Assembly: GCF_022024275.1 (NCBI RefSeq)
Contig: NZ_CP091804.1
Span: forward strand, 3,614,501-3,678,500
Direction of reading: 5' to 3'
Length of the DNA: 64,000 nt
Source: Sphingopyxis sp. BSN-002
GTDB taxonomy: Bacteria > Pseudomonadota > Alphaproteobacteria > Sphingomonadales > Sphingomonadaceae
A program made the position numbers and the translations under genes. The notes under the pieces were generated by a model, which did no database searches, was not told the origin of the DNA, and saw nothing but the letters and a program-made list of their open reading frames with translations. Positions 16,940 to 25,566 of this stretch are shown in pieces; within the stretch, counting starts at the first letter, position 1; each line of letters opens with the position of its first letter.

Positions 16940-17869
16940 ATGGTGCGCGCCATGAACCTCCGCCGCCTCCGCCATTTTGACACGCTCTATCGCCTCGGCA
17001 GCTACGCGCGCGCCGCCGACGAACTCAGCCTCACCCAATCGGCGCTGACGCGTTCGATCCAGAAGCTCGAGGAGGAGCTGGGTGCGACGCTCTTCGACCG
17101 CACCACCCATTATGTCCGCCCGACGAACGACGCCGACCGGCTGATCCGCTCGGCGCGAGACGTCATCGCCGCCTCGGCCAACCTCGAACAGGAAGCGCGC
17201 GGGCTCGGCCAGCCGACGGGCGGCACCGTCGCGGTCGGCAGCGGCCCTTATCCGCTGCAACCCCTGCTCACCGACGCGATCATACGCTTTGCCGAAATGC
17301 ACCCGGGCGTGCGCGTCACCGTCACCGGCGGCCCGTCCGAACAATTGCTCGAAACGCTCGTCGACCGCCGCCTCGACCTCGTCGTCTGCAACCGGGCGAA
17401 ATTCGCATCGTCGGGCCATGCCGATGAGGTTCTGTGCATCCCGCTGCCGCCCGAGCCGCTGATGCTCGTCTGCGCGCCCGACCATCCGCTGGCGAAAGGC
17501 GAGGGCGACAGTGCCGACTTCGCCTGGGCGCTCCCGCGTCCCGCGCCGGGCAGCAATTTCCCCCGCGCGCTCCGCGCGCGCGTCGCCGCGGGGCAGTTCC
17601 CCGATTATGAGCTCGATTCCACCGCCGCCTGCCTCGACATGGCGCGCAGCGGCTGCGCGATCACCGTCGTACCCCAGCGGCTCGCGGCGCGTAGCGGTCT
17701 CGCGATGATCGCGCTGCCGCCGTCGGAAGTCACCCGCGATGCGATCCATCTCCTTCGCAACCGCAGCCGTAGCGCGCTCGTCGCCGCCTTCGTTGCGGTG
17801 CTGAAGGACGTCGCTCAGGCCGAGACGATCGCGTCAAACAGCGCGCTATCGGTCGATCCTGCGCGGTAG
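16940..17869 (+). CDS. LysR family transcriptional regulator
   Basis: 309 residues from ATG 16940, five bases after AGGA; an ATG at 16952 is a second choice. The winged helix-turn-helix is RLRHFDTLYRLGSYARAADELSLTQSALTRSIQKLEEELG, followed by a periplasmic-binding-type effector domain. It is divergent from glpD and so likely regulates the glycerol unit. Its 3' end overlaps the 3' end of the sulfoquinovosidase gene by 55 bp, tail to tail, which is unusual and allows antisense interference. Confidence 0.88.
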   Translation: MVRAMNLRRLRHFDTLYRLGSYARAADELSLTQSALTRSIQKLEEELGATLFDRTTHYVRPTNDADRLIRSARDVIAASANLEQEARGLGQPTGGTVAVGSGPYPLQPLLTDAIIRFAEMHPGVRVTVTGGPSEQLLETLVDRRLDLVVCNRAKFASSGHADEVLCIPLPPEPLMLVCAPDHPLAKGEGDSADFAWALPRPAPGSNFPRALRARVAAGQFPDYELDSTAACLDMARSGCAITVVPQRLAARSGLAMIALPPSEVTRDAIHLLRNRSRSALVAAFVAVLKDVAQAETIASNSALSVDPAR

Positions 17870-19824
17870 AACACCGGCGGTTGCCCGAACGGCGCCGCGA
17901 CGGTCACGTCGCCGCCGCCCGCATAGGTCTTGCCCGACCAGACATGTACCCAGTTGGCGCCAGCGGGCAGGTAGGTCGTCCACTCGTTCTTCCCCGCCGC
18001 GATCACCGGCGCCACCAGCAAATCCGGGCCGAGCAAATAGCTCGTCTGGATCGCGTAAGTCTTCGCATCATCCTCGAAATGCAGGAATAGCGGCCGCTGT
18101 ACGGGCAATCCCGTCTCCGAAGCCTCTTTCGACAGTCGCCGGATATAGGGCGCGAGATGGGCATAGATCCGCGTCATCTTCGCAAAATGCGCGAGCAGTT
18201 CGGGATTGTCGTCATATTGCACATTCTGCCGTGGCCGGTTGCCCTCATGCGTGCGGATCATCGAGGTGAACGCCGACATCTCGGCCCAGCGCATCGCCAG
18301 CTCGGCGTCGCGCGTCGTGTCGAACAGGCTGGTGTAACCGCCGCAATCGCTATGATGATGCGCATTGCCCAGCATCCCCGCCGACAGCGCGGCGCAGATT
18401 ACCGTGCCGATCCCGTCATGGCGGCTGAAGTCGACCGACTGGTCGCCCGCCCACAGCATCGGGCAGTGGCCCTGCACCCCGGCCCCGCCCGATCGCATGA
18501 ACACCATCATCTCGCCGGTCTGGCCGCGCCGCGCGATGCCCTTCGCATTGACCTCGCCCCACAGCGCCGGCCAGCGGTTGTGCGCAGTCATCCCGCTCTC
18601 GCCATTCTTGAGCCGTACGTCGACCGGCAGATATTCGCCAAAGTCGGCCATCCACCCCGACAGGCCGAAATCGATCATCTTCTCGCCGATGATCGTGTCG
18701 GCGAACCATGCCGCGGCTGCCGGGTTGGTGAAGTCGACATGCCCGCAATCGAACTCCCCGAAGTCGATGACATAGGGCTCGTCCTTGTCGGGATGCATCA
18801 CCATGAATCCTTGCGCCGCCGCCTCCGCGTACAGCGGGCCATCGACCGCCAGATAGGGGTTCACATAACCGAGGAAGCGAATGCCGCGCTCGCGCAATTC
18901 GGCGATCCGCGCCGGCAGTTCGGGATAGCGCTCGGCGTTCCACTGCCAGTCCCAGAACAGCCGGTTGCCGAAGCTGGTGATGCGGAGGCCTACCCAATCC
19001 TCGCACCACAGCCCCGCCACCGCGACCCCGGCCTCCTCATAGGCCTTCAATCGCGCAAAGCTGTTGTCGCCATCTTTGAGGCCGATCACCGCACCCTTCA
19101 GCAACCATTCTGGCAGCGGCGGCTGGCGTCCGAAACGGTCCGAAAGCGCAGTGACCAGCTCGGTGAAATGCGGCCGCGCCCACAGCTCTATCTTCTCGGG
19201 AATCTCCCACACCTCGACCTCGTGATAGTCGGCGTTCCGGAAATCGAACGCCGAATAGGCAAAGCTGTCGACATGCAGCGCATAGCGCCGCGAGCTGACG
19301 AACGTCGGCTGCGGATAATTGGTGTGGGCATAGCTGCCGCCGCCGGCCTTGCGATGCACCTCGACCTGCCGGAACAACTCCGACGACGGGTCGCGTCCGA
19401 CCCCGGGCTCGCTCGACCACAAGGGGAAATGCCGCCCACGTAGATCGAAATAGGAGAATTGCTCGCCGCCGCCCCACACATGCTCGCCCGCATCGGCGGG
19501 CACGCGCAGCCATAACCGGTTGAGCGTCGCGTCGAGCGCCTTCAATGCGATCGCCGCGTCATCACCGTCACCCGAAACCACCGCCTCGAGCAGCCACGGC
19601 TTCCCCGCCGCCTCGGCAAAGCGCAGCACATCGCCATCGGCCTCGACATGCCGGAGCGCGATCCGCTCGATCACCTCCTGCGCGACATCGAAATGGCCCA
19701 GCTTCGAATGCACATGCGGCACGCCGCGCCCGACCGAGAAGCAGGGCGCGCTGTCGCTGTGCATCAGGATCGCCTGCCCGCCGAGGCGGAACGCAAAGCC
19801 GGTGTCGAGCGCGTCAAGCGCCAT
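17815..19824 (-). CDS. GH31 sulfoquinovosidase (YihQ/SmoI-like)
   Basis: 669 residues, no signal peptide, so cytoplasmic. It resembles E. coli YihQ (678 residues as recalled) over its whole length. Catalytic Asp394 (GWMADFGEY) and acid/base Asp461 (WAGDQSVDF) are present. The sulfonate-binding set is complete: Lys250 (GLKDGD), Glu275 (WCEDW), Arg288 and Trp291 (GNRLFW), Tyr497 (GGYTSLF). Spacing between these residues equals that in YihQ within one or two residues, and Lys/Glu at the first two sites is the Agrobacterium-type variant. The enzyme hydrolyses alpha-sulfoquinovosides such as sulfoquinovosyl glycerol. The start overlaps the acyl-CoA ligase stop by 11 bp. Confidence 0.93.
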   Translation of the reverse strand: MALDALDTGFAFRLGGQAILMHSDSAPCFSVGRGVPHVHSKLGHFDVAQEVIERIALRHVEADGDVLRFAEAAGKPWLLEAVVSGDGDDAAIALKALDATLNRLWLRVPADAGEHVWGGGEQFSYFDLRGRHFPLWSSEPGVGRDPSSELFRQVEVHRKAGGGSYAHTNYPQPTFVSSRRYALHVDSFAYSAFDFRNADYHEVEVWEIPEKIELWARPHFTELVTALSDRFGRQPPLPEWLLKGAVIGLKDGDNSFARLKAYEEAGVAVAGLWCEDWVGLRITSFGNRLFWDWQWNAERYPELPARIAELRERGIRFLGYVNPYLAVDGPLYAEAAAQGFMVMHPDKDEPYVIDFGEFDCGHVDFTNPAAAAWFADTIIGEKMIDFGLSGWMADFGEYLPVDVRLKNGESGMTAHNRWPALWGEVNAKGIARRGQTGEMMVFMRSGGAGVQGHCPMLWAGDQSVDFSRHDGIGTVICAALSAGMLGNAHHHSDCGGYTSLFDTTRDAELAMRWAEMSAFTSMIRTHEGNRPRQNVQYDDNPELLAHFAKMTRIYAHLAPYIRRLSKEASETGLPVQRPLFLHFEDDAKTYAIQTSYLLGPDLLVAPVIAAGKNEWTTYLPAGANWVHVWSGKTYAGGGDVTVAAPFGQPPVFYRAGSTDSALFDAIVSA

Positions 19825-21466
19825 GGGGGAGGATCCTTTCGCTATCGTCATGGATGGGTTCGGCGAAGCGCGCGCGCAACGCCTTTTTGTCGATCTTGCC
19901 CGTCGCGCCGAGCGGCATCGCGTCGATGAAGGCGACCGCATCGGGCATCCACCATTTGGCGATCCGGCCCTCCAGCGTGCCCAGCAAATCCGCGTCGCAC
20001 GCGCTCTCGCCGGGATGCAGTTCGGCAATAAGCAACGGCCGCTCGTCCCAGCGCGGGTGCGGCACGCCGATCACCGCGCAATGGGCGACCTTCGGATGCC
20101 CGCTCGCGATATTCTCGATCTCGATCGAACTGATCCATTCGCCGCCCGACTTGATGACATCCTTCGCGCGGTCGACGATCGCCATATAGCCGTGCGCGTC
20201 GATCGTCGCGACATCGCCGGTATCGAAAAAGCCGTCGGCGTCGAGAATGTCGCCGACCGTCCCGCCCATATAGGCGCCTGCGACGGTCGGCCCGCGCACG
20301 TGCAGGCGTCCCGGCGTCACCCCGTCGTGCGGCAACCGCGCGCCTGCATCGTCGACGATCTTGAGTTCGATCCCGAACGGCGGGCGTCCCTGCTTCAATC
20401 GCTGCGGTATCTGGGTATCGAAGGGCAGAGCCTTGATCGCGGGTGTCAACTTGCCATGCGTGCCGATCGGCGAGGTTTCGGTCATGCCCCAGCCTTGCAC
20501 CGCCTCGACGCCATGCTCGCGCAGCCGGCGGATCAGGCTTTCGGGCAGCGCCGCGCCGCCGATGATGACGCGCTTCAGGCTCGTCAGCTTTGCACCGGTC
20601 GTGTCGAGATGATGCAGCAGTCCCTGCCACACCGTCGGCACCGCGGCCGAAAAGGTCACGCCCTCGCGCTCGATCAGTTCGTGCAGCGACGCCCCGTCGA
20701 GCTGTGCGCCGGGTAGCACCAGCTTGCACCCGATGGCGGCGGTCGACAGCGGCATCCCCCACGCGTTGGCGTGGTACATCGGCACGATCGGCATCGCGAC
20801 GTCGTCGATGCCGATCCCGAACACGTCGGGCTGCAGCGTCATCAGCATGTGGATGACGGTCGACCGGTGCGAATAGAGCACGCCCTTCGGATTGCCCGTC
20901 GTTCCGCTGGTGTAACAAAGCGCGCACGCCGCGCGTTCGTCGAAATCGCCCCAGCGGGCATCGCTTTCCGACGCACTCGCGATCAACGTTTCGACCGATG
21001 TCGCGCCGGGCAGGGCGTCGCGGTCGACCTCCGGCTCGCCGCCCAGCACAATGACGATGCCGTCCCACGCCATCCCGGCGAGAATATCGGCGAGCAAAGT
21101 CTGGAAACAGGGATCGACCAGGATCGCACGGTCTTCCGCATGGCCGATGATGTAGCGAAGCTGGTCGGCAAACAGCCGCGGGTTCAGTGTGTGGCACACC
21201 GCACCCATGCCCATGATCGCGAACCAGCTTTCGAGGTGGCGGATGTTGTTCCACGCCATCGTCGCGATGCGGTCGCCGGGGCGGATGTCGATGCTCGCCA
21301 GCGCGGCCGACAATTTCCGGGCTCGCGCGCGGATTGCGGCATAGTCGCTACGGACGATCGTCCCGTCGTTGCCGCGCGCGACGACCGGCCGGTCGCCGTC
21401 CCAGTCGGCGCCGTGATCGATGATCCGGTCGACGGTCAGCGGCCAGTCCTGCATCAGCCCGAGCAT
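19814..21466 (-). CDS. Long-/medium-chain fatty-acid--CoA ligase (AMP-binding)
   Basis: 550 residues with the AMP-binding signature CYTSGTTGNPKG, the WGMTETSPIG adenylate motif, GDVATIDAHGYMAIVDRAKDVIKSGGEWIS hinge and C-terminal catalytic Lys in GATGKIDKKALR. It makes acyl-CoA from a carboxylic acid, ATP and CoA. Translational overlap with the sulfoquinovosidase gene ties it to sulfolipid use, where fatty acids are released from sulfoquinovosyl diacylglycerol (inference). A terminator lies between it and the receptor gene upstream. Confidence 0.87.
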   Translation of the reverse strand: MLGLMQDWPLTVDRIIDHGADWDGDRPVVARGNDGTIVRSDYAAIRARARKLSAALASIDIRPGDRIATMAWNNIRHLESWFAIMGMGAVCHTLNPRLFADQLRYIIGHAEDRAILVDPCFQTLLADILAGMAWDGIVIVLGGEPEVDRDALPGATSVETLIASASESDARWGDFDERAACALCYTSGTTGNPKGVLYSHRSTVIHMLMTLQPDVFGIGIDDVAMPIVPMYHANAWGMPLSTAAIGCKLVLPGAQLDGASLHELIEREGVTFSAAVPTVWQGLLHHLDTTGAKLTSLKRVIIGGAALPESLIRRLREHGVEAVQGWGMTETSPIGTHGKLTPAIKALPFDTQIPQRLKQGRPPFGIELKIVDDAGARLPHDGVTPGRLHVRGPTVAGAYMGGTVGDILDADGFFDTGDVATIDAHGYMAIVDRAKDVIKSGGEWISSIEIENIASGHPKVAHCAVIGVPHPRWDERPLLIAELHPGESACDADLLGTLEGRIAKWWMPDAVAFIDAMPLGATGKIDKKALRARFAEPIHDDSERILPHGA

Positions 21467-21480
21467 CGGATGGCCTCTTG

Positions 21481-21524
21481 GAAGAAAAGCCCCCGCCGCC
21501 TTGGTTAGCGACCGCAGCGGGGGC
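21481..21524 (-). terminator. Rho-independent terminator after the TonB receptor
   Basis: On the minus strand GCCCCCGC pairs with GCGGGGGC (8 bp stem at 21489-21496/21517-21524) and is followed by TTTTCTTCC. It lies just after the receptor stop and before the acyl-CoA ligase ribosome-binding site (AAGAGG), so it should lower downstream expression relative to the receptor. Confidence 0.75.
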
Positions 21525-21531
21525 AGGAGGG

Positions 21532-23847
21532 TTAGAAGTTCACGCGGCCCGTGACTCCGAAATAGCGCTCGGCATCGCGGGGGGTGATCTGGCGCATGAA
21601 GCTGGTGCCGTTCGGGATGCGCTGGATCACGAACTGCTTGTCGGTCAGGTTCTTGACGATCAGCGACAGGCTGTACTTGTCGTCCTTCGTGCTGAACCGC
21701 ACCCCGGCGTCCCAGATCGCATAGGCGTTCTGGAAGGCGTTCGGGTTCTGGTTGATGTCGAAATTGGTCTTGCTCTGGTAAACGAGCGAGCTGTTCAGAT
21801 CGACGTTGAACCCGACGTCCAGCGGCAGGCGCCAGTCCATCGTCACCGTGCCCTTGTATTTGGGCGCAAAGGGCAGCGGCTTGCCGTTGATCGCATCGGC
21901 ACAGGTCACCGCGGCGCCCGCGGGGCAGATGAACTTGTTGATGTGCGCGTCGGTGTAGTTGAAGCCGCCCGACAGCGAGAAATCGTCGGTGATTGCAGCG
22001 TTGAAGTCCATTTCGATGCCGCGCGTCGACACCGAACCGGCGTTGGTCAGGCGCGTGACGACCTGGCCTGCGACGATGTCGAGGAAGTTCGCCTGATAAT
22101 TGTCGTACTTCGCATAGAAGGTCGCGAGGTTCAGCGTCAGGCGGCGGTCGAACAGCCGCATCTTCAGGCCCGCTTCGTACGCGTTCGACTTTTCGGGGTC
22201 GATGCGGCCGGTATCGCGCGCCAGCATGTTGAAGAAGATGTTGAGCGCCGGACCCTTGTAGCCGCGGGTGTAGGTGACATAGCCGACCACGTCGTCGCTA
22301 AGGTCATACTGCAGGCCGGCGTTGCCCGACCAGCCATTGTCCTTGATCGAGCCGGCCGACGCGAAAGCCGGATTCACCCCGGTGAAGGCGGTCGCCTGCG
22401 TCGAGGTGCGCGCGAAGTCATAGCTGACCTTGTCCTCGGTATAGCGCAGGCCGATGATCCCGCGGAACGCGTCGGTGAAGTTGAGCGTGCCTTGGCCGAA
22501 GGCCGAATAGCTGGTCAGTTTCGTCGTGAAGTCGGCGTTGCCCTGGTTCGTCGTATAGGTCGACGATCCCGCCGCGCAGGGGGTCAGCCCGCCGACGGTC
22601 GGCAGCGTCGATGCGGTGCAGGCCGTGACGGTGCGGTTGAAATAGTCGACTTCTTTCGTGTGGTAGTAATAAAGGCCCGCAACATATTCGAAGAACTGCG
22701 GATTCGACGAGGCGATGCGCAGCTCCTGTGTGAACTGGTCGAATGCCAGATCGCCAAGATCGTGCGAACGCACGTCGCCCGAAGCGGTGCCGGTGTTCAC
22801 ATATTTGGGGGCGTCCGAACGGAAATCGCCGTCGCGGACCTGGAAGTTGTACCAGTGGCGATAGGCGGTGATCGATGTGAGCGTCGCGCCGCCGAGGTCG
22901 AGGTCGAACTGCCCCGACACGCCGCTGTTCTTGTCCTTCGTGTACGGATCGAGGTCGTTGTCGATATCCTTGTTCTTGCCGTCGAGCGTCAGCGGGGCAA
23001 GGCTGGGGATGAACACCGCATTGTTGAATGCCGACGAGAAGACCGTGCCGATGCTGTCGGCATAGCCATTGTCGCTGTTCTTCGAATAATCGGCGATCAG
23101 CGTGATCTTCAGCGCATCGCTCGGTTCGGCGATCAGCTTGCCGCGAACGCCCCAATGCTCATAGCCGTTGACCTTGTGGCCGTTGAACACGTTGCGGGCG
23201 TTGCCGTCATACTGCGACCAGAAGCCGGTGACCGAAGCGCGGACGCTGTCGCTGAGCGGGCCGCCGACGCTGCCCCGGATGCGATATTCATTCCCCTCGT
23301 ACCAGGCGGCGTCGATATAACCGCCGAGCTGGTTACCGGGATCGCGCGATACGATATTGATCACGCCGGCGCTCGCATTCTTGCCGAACAGGCTGCCCTG
23401 CGGACCGCGCAGGACCTCGATACGCTCGACATCGAGGAAATCCGAGGTCTGCTGGCCGGTGCGGGCATAGACGACGCCGTCGATCACGGTCGACACCGAC
23501 GGCTCGACGCCCGACGAGAAGCTGATCGTGCCGACGCCGCGGATCGACAGCGCCGAATCCTTGTTGGTGTTGCCCTTGCGGAAGGTCAGCGTGGGGACGC
23601 GCTGGAACAGCTGCTCGGCTGAATTGACGTTCGCGCGCTCAAGCTGGTCGCCCGAGACGACCGAGATCGCGACCGGTACGTCCTGCAGATTCTGTTCGCG
23701 CTTCTGCGCGGTGACGATGATGTCGGTGGTCGCGAAGGGCGCGTCGGCTTCGGCCGGCGTATCCTGCGCGGCGGCGGGGGCGGCGATCATGGCCATCGCC
23801 ATCGTCGTCGAAAGCGCCAGAGCCAGCTTGAACTTCGTCGTCGTCAT
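21532..23847 (-). CDS. TonB-dependent outer-membrane receptor (sulfoquinovosidase operon)
   Basis: 771 residues. A signal peptide ending AAPAAAQ is followed by the TonB-box-like TTDIIVTAQKRE, the plug domain (DVPVAISVV, SIRGVGTISFSSG, VERIEVLRGPQGSLFGKNASAG) and a 22-strand barrel finishing in aromatic GVTGRVNF. Such receptors import substrates too large or scarce for porins. Encoded directly upstream of the acyl-CoA ligase and sulfoquinovosidase genes, it is a candidate receptor for sulfolipid or sulfoquinovosyl glycerol (inference). A 22-bp dyad lies 168 bp upstream of the start. Confidence 0.92.
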   Translation of the reverse strand: MTTTKFKLALALSTTMAMAMIAAPAAAQDTPAEADAPFATTDIIVTAQKREQNLQDVPVAISVVSGDQLERANVNSAEQLFQRVPTLTFRKGNTNKDSALSIRGVGTISFSSGVEPSVSTVIDGVVYARTGQQTSDFLDVERIEVLRGPQGSLFGKNASAGVINIVSRDPGNQLGGYIDAAWYEGNEYRIRGSVGGPLSDSVRASVTGFWSQYDGNARNVFNGHKVNGYEHWGVRGKLIAEPSDALKITLIADYSKNSDNGYADSIGTVFSSAFNNAVFIPSLAPLTLDGKNKDIDNDLDPYTKDKNSGVSGQFDLDLGGATLTSITAYRHWYNFQVRDGDFRSDAPKYVNTGTASGDVRSHDLGDLAFDQFTQELRIASSNPQFFEYVAGLYYYHTKEVDYFNRTVTACTASTLPTVGGLTPCAAGSSTYTTNQGNADFTTKLTSYSAFGQGTLNFTDAFRGIIGLRYTEDKVSYDFARTSTQATAFTGVNPAFASAGSIKDNGWSGNAGLQYDLSDDVVGYVTYTRGYKGPALNIFFNMLARDTGRIDPEKSNAYEAGLKMRLFDRRLTLNLATFYAKYDNYQANFLDIVAGQVVTRLTNAGSVSTRGIEMDFNAAITDDFSLSGGFNYTDAHINKFICPAGAAVTCADAINGKPLPFAPKYKGTVTMDWRLPLDVGFNVDLNSSLVYQSKTNFDINQNPNAFQNAYAIWDAGVRFSTKDDKYSLSLIVKNLTDKQFVIQRIPNGTSFMRQITPRDAERYFGVTGRVNF

Positions 23848-24014
23848 CGAGAAACCTCCCCACTCGCGCCCGGCGGATCATATGCCCGCCTGGGCTTTGG
23901 AACTGTGACGCGGCCGCGGAAATCGGCCGAGAATCATCCGGTCGGCTGAAGGGCCAACCCGCCACGCATAGGGATGCGCGCCAAAATCATATCAGTCCAA
24001 TCGAGAAAAGTCGG

Positions 24015-24036
24015 CATAGTATGTCCAAATACTATG
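24015..24036. promoter_or_regulatory. AT-rich inverted repeat in the TonB receptor upstream region
   Basis: Perfect 7-bp arms CATAGTA and TACTATG separated by 8 bp. It lies between the receptor gene (minus) and the 24126 gene (plus) and has the form of a dimeric regulator site. The motif CATAGTAT also occurs at 26492 immediately before the LysR gene. The rest of the 23848-24125 gap shows no gene. Confidence 0.55.
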
Positions 24037-24125
24037 GCTTGATCAGGTGCAGCGCAAAGGGTCGGCGGTCGTCGGGGCATTTACGGCCGATTGCATCGGT
24101 CTCACCGGCGGATTACCCAACGCGC

Positions 24126-25544
24126 ATGGGCCTTTTCAATCTCTTCCGCCGCAAGAAGGGCAAATCGCGCAGCGCCGACCGCGTGCAGATGAGCCGCATC
24201 GACTATCTGCTCGAGCTGAGGCACACGCATCTGGAAGCGCCGAACGAAGGCTATGACGGCGGCAATTTCCTCCAGCTCGTCGAAAAGCAATTGCGCGAAG
24301 GCCACACCGACCGAGCGATATGGAATATATCGAGCCAGGTGCGCGAATGTTTCGAGATCGCCAATCTCTATTGGGGACAGGGCGATGTCGCGCGCGCCGG
24401 GCCCTATCTCCACCAGACGTTGGAACGGCATAAGCGGCTGGTCGACGCCTGCGCCGAATATGGCCTGCCGCGGCCTTCCTATCCGGGGATCGAATGTGCC
24501 AAATGTGCGGCCATCCTGCTCGGTGTCGAGGCCCCGGACCTCGTGCGCGACGAGGCGTTCGAGCATTGCTACGAACCATGGTTCAAGGATGCGTTGCTCA
24601 GCTACTGTCTCGGCACGCGGGATTTCGATCCGGTGGCCTGGCAGGCCGCAGCAGATGCCTGGACCCGAAAGCGGCATCCCAAATACAGGCTCGACGAATT
24701 CTCCTTCTATGTGAAGGCGCTGACCGGCGGCTTCGAATCGACCGACGCGATGTTTGCCGCGCACGAAAAACTGGTCGCCGGGCGGGCGAGGCGGAGCCCC
24801 GCATCGGGGCTGCTCGACGGCTATGACGACAATGAATTGATCATCGACTATATCTTCGCGGCGGTGCTCAAGCGGATCGGCTGGGAGGGGAGCTACCGGC
24901 ATAGCTGGCCCCACACCGACGTGGTCGGTTCCGTGCCCCAGACCACGAAGCAGCCTGATAATTATCTTCGGGTCATGACCGCGTCGGCGCCCGCGGTCGA
25001 AGCCGCCACCCGCATCATTGACGATGTGCAGGAGGCCCGGCGCTATATCGATCGCCATGTTCCGGATCAGACCGACTATGACGATGAGCCCTTTTCGGCG
25101 GACCGCTCCGCCCGCGAACGCACCAAGGTGGCCGGGGCGCTGACGGCGCTCGGGTGGACGGACGACGCGGCAAGCCTCGATCTGATGCAGCGCTATCGCG
25201 TCGACCGCATCCTCAACGACCGCACGTCGATTTGCCTATGTGACCCTGTGAACGGCGCATCGGTCAAACTCGCCGACTGGACGCAGCTCTTCGTCGACGA
25301 TTTCGGCATGCATCCCGATTTCATCGCCATCGCCGGCAGCGAGGAGCCGACCGACTATCTGGACCCGCAGGGAAGCTGGTATGTCCGGTGGAAGCAGGAT
25401 GGCCGCATCTATGCGGTCGAGCGCGACGAGTGGGGTGATCCCGACGTCGCCACCGCCAGCGCGCGGCCGGGCCTCAACCTCTGGCCGTCCTACACCAGCT
25501 TCGTCGCCTGGTGGGTCTCGGAGCATATGCGCAGCAAGGGCTGA
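24126..25544 (+). CDS. Hypothetical protein, unknown family
   Basis: 472 residues from ATG 24126 (MGLFNLFRRKKGKS); an upstream in-frame start would include poorly coding sequence. It is soluble, without signal peptide or membrane segments, and rich in Asp, Trp and Tyr. The N-terminal half is helical (ECFEIANLYWGQGDVARAGPYLHQTLERHKRLV looks TPR-like) and resembles immunity-type proteins in general character. The C-terminal half (LADWTQLFVDDFGMHPDFIAIAGSEEP) is of mixed structure. I do not recognise a domain. No toxin gene is next to it. Confidence 0.8.
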   Translation: MGLFNLFRRKKGKSRSADRVQMSRIDYLLELRHTHLEAPNEGYDGGNFLQLVEKQLREGHTDRAIWNISSQVRECFEIANLYWGQGDVARAGPYLHQTLERHKRLVDACAEYGLPRPSYPGIECAKCAAILLGVEAPDLVRDEAFEHCYEPWFKDALLSYCLGTRDFDPVAWQAAADAWTRKRHPKYRLDEFSFYVKALTGGFESTDAMFAAHEKLVAGRARRSPASGLLDGYDDNELIIDYIFAAVLKRIGWEGSYRHSWPHTDVVGSVPQTTKQPDNYLRVMTASAPAVEAATRIIDDVQEARRYIDRHVPDQTDYDDEPFSADRSARERTKVAGALTALGWTDDAASLDLMQRYRVDRILNDRTSICLCDPVNGASVKLADWTQLFVDDFGMHPDFIAIAGSEEPTDYLDPQGSWYVRWKQDGRIYAVERDEWGDPDVATASARPGLNLWPSYTSFVAWWVSEHMRSKG

Positions 25545-25566
25545 CGCATCGGCCGTCCGTTCTGGG

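Noticed and set aside
24126..25544. Toxin-immunity function for the unknown protein
   Set aside because: No polymorphic toxin or secretion gene is adjacent; the resemblance is only in general character.
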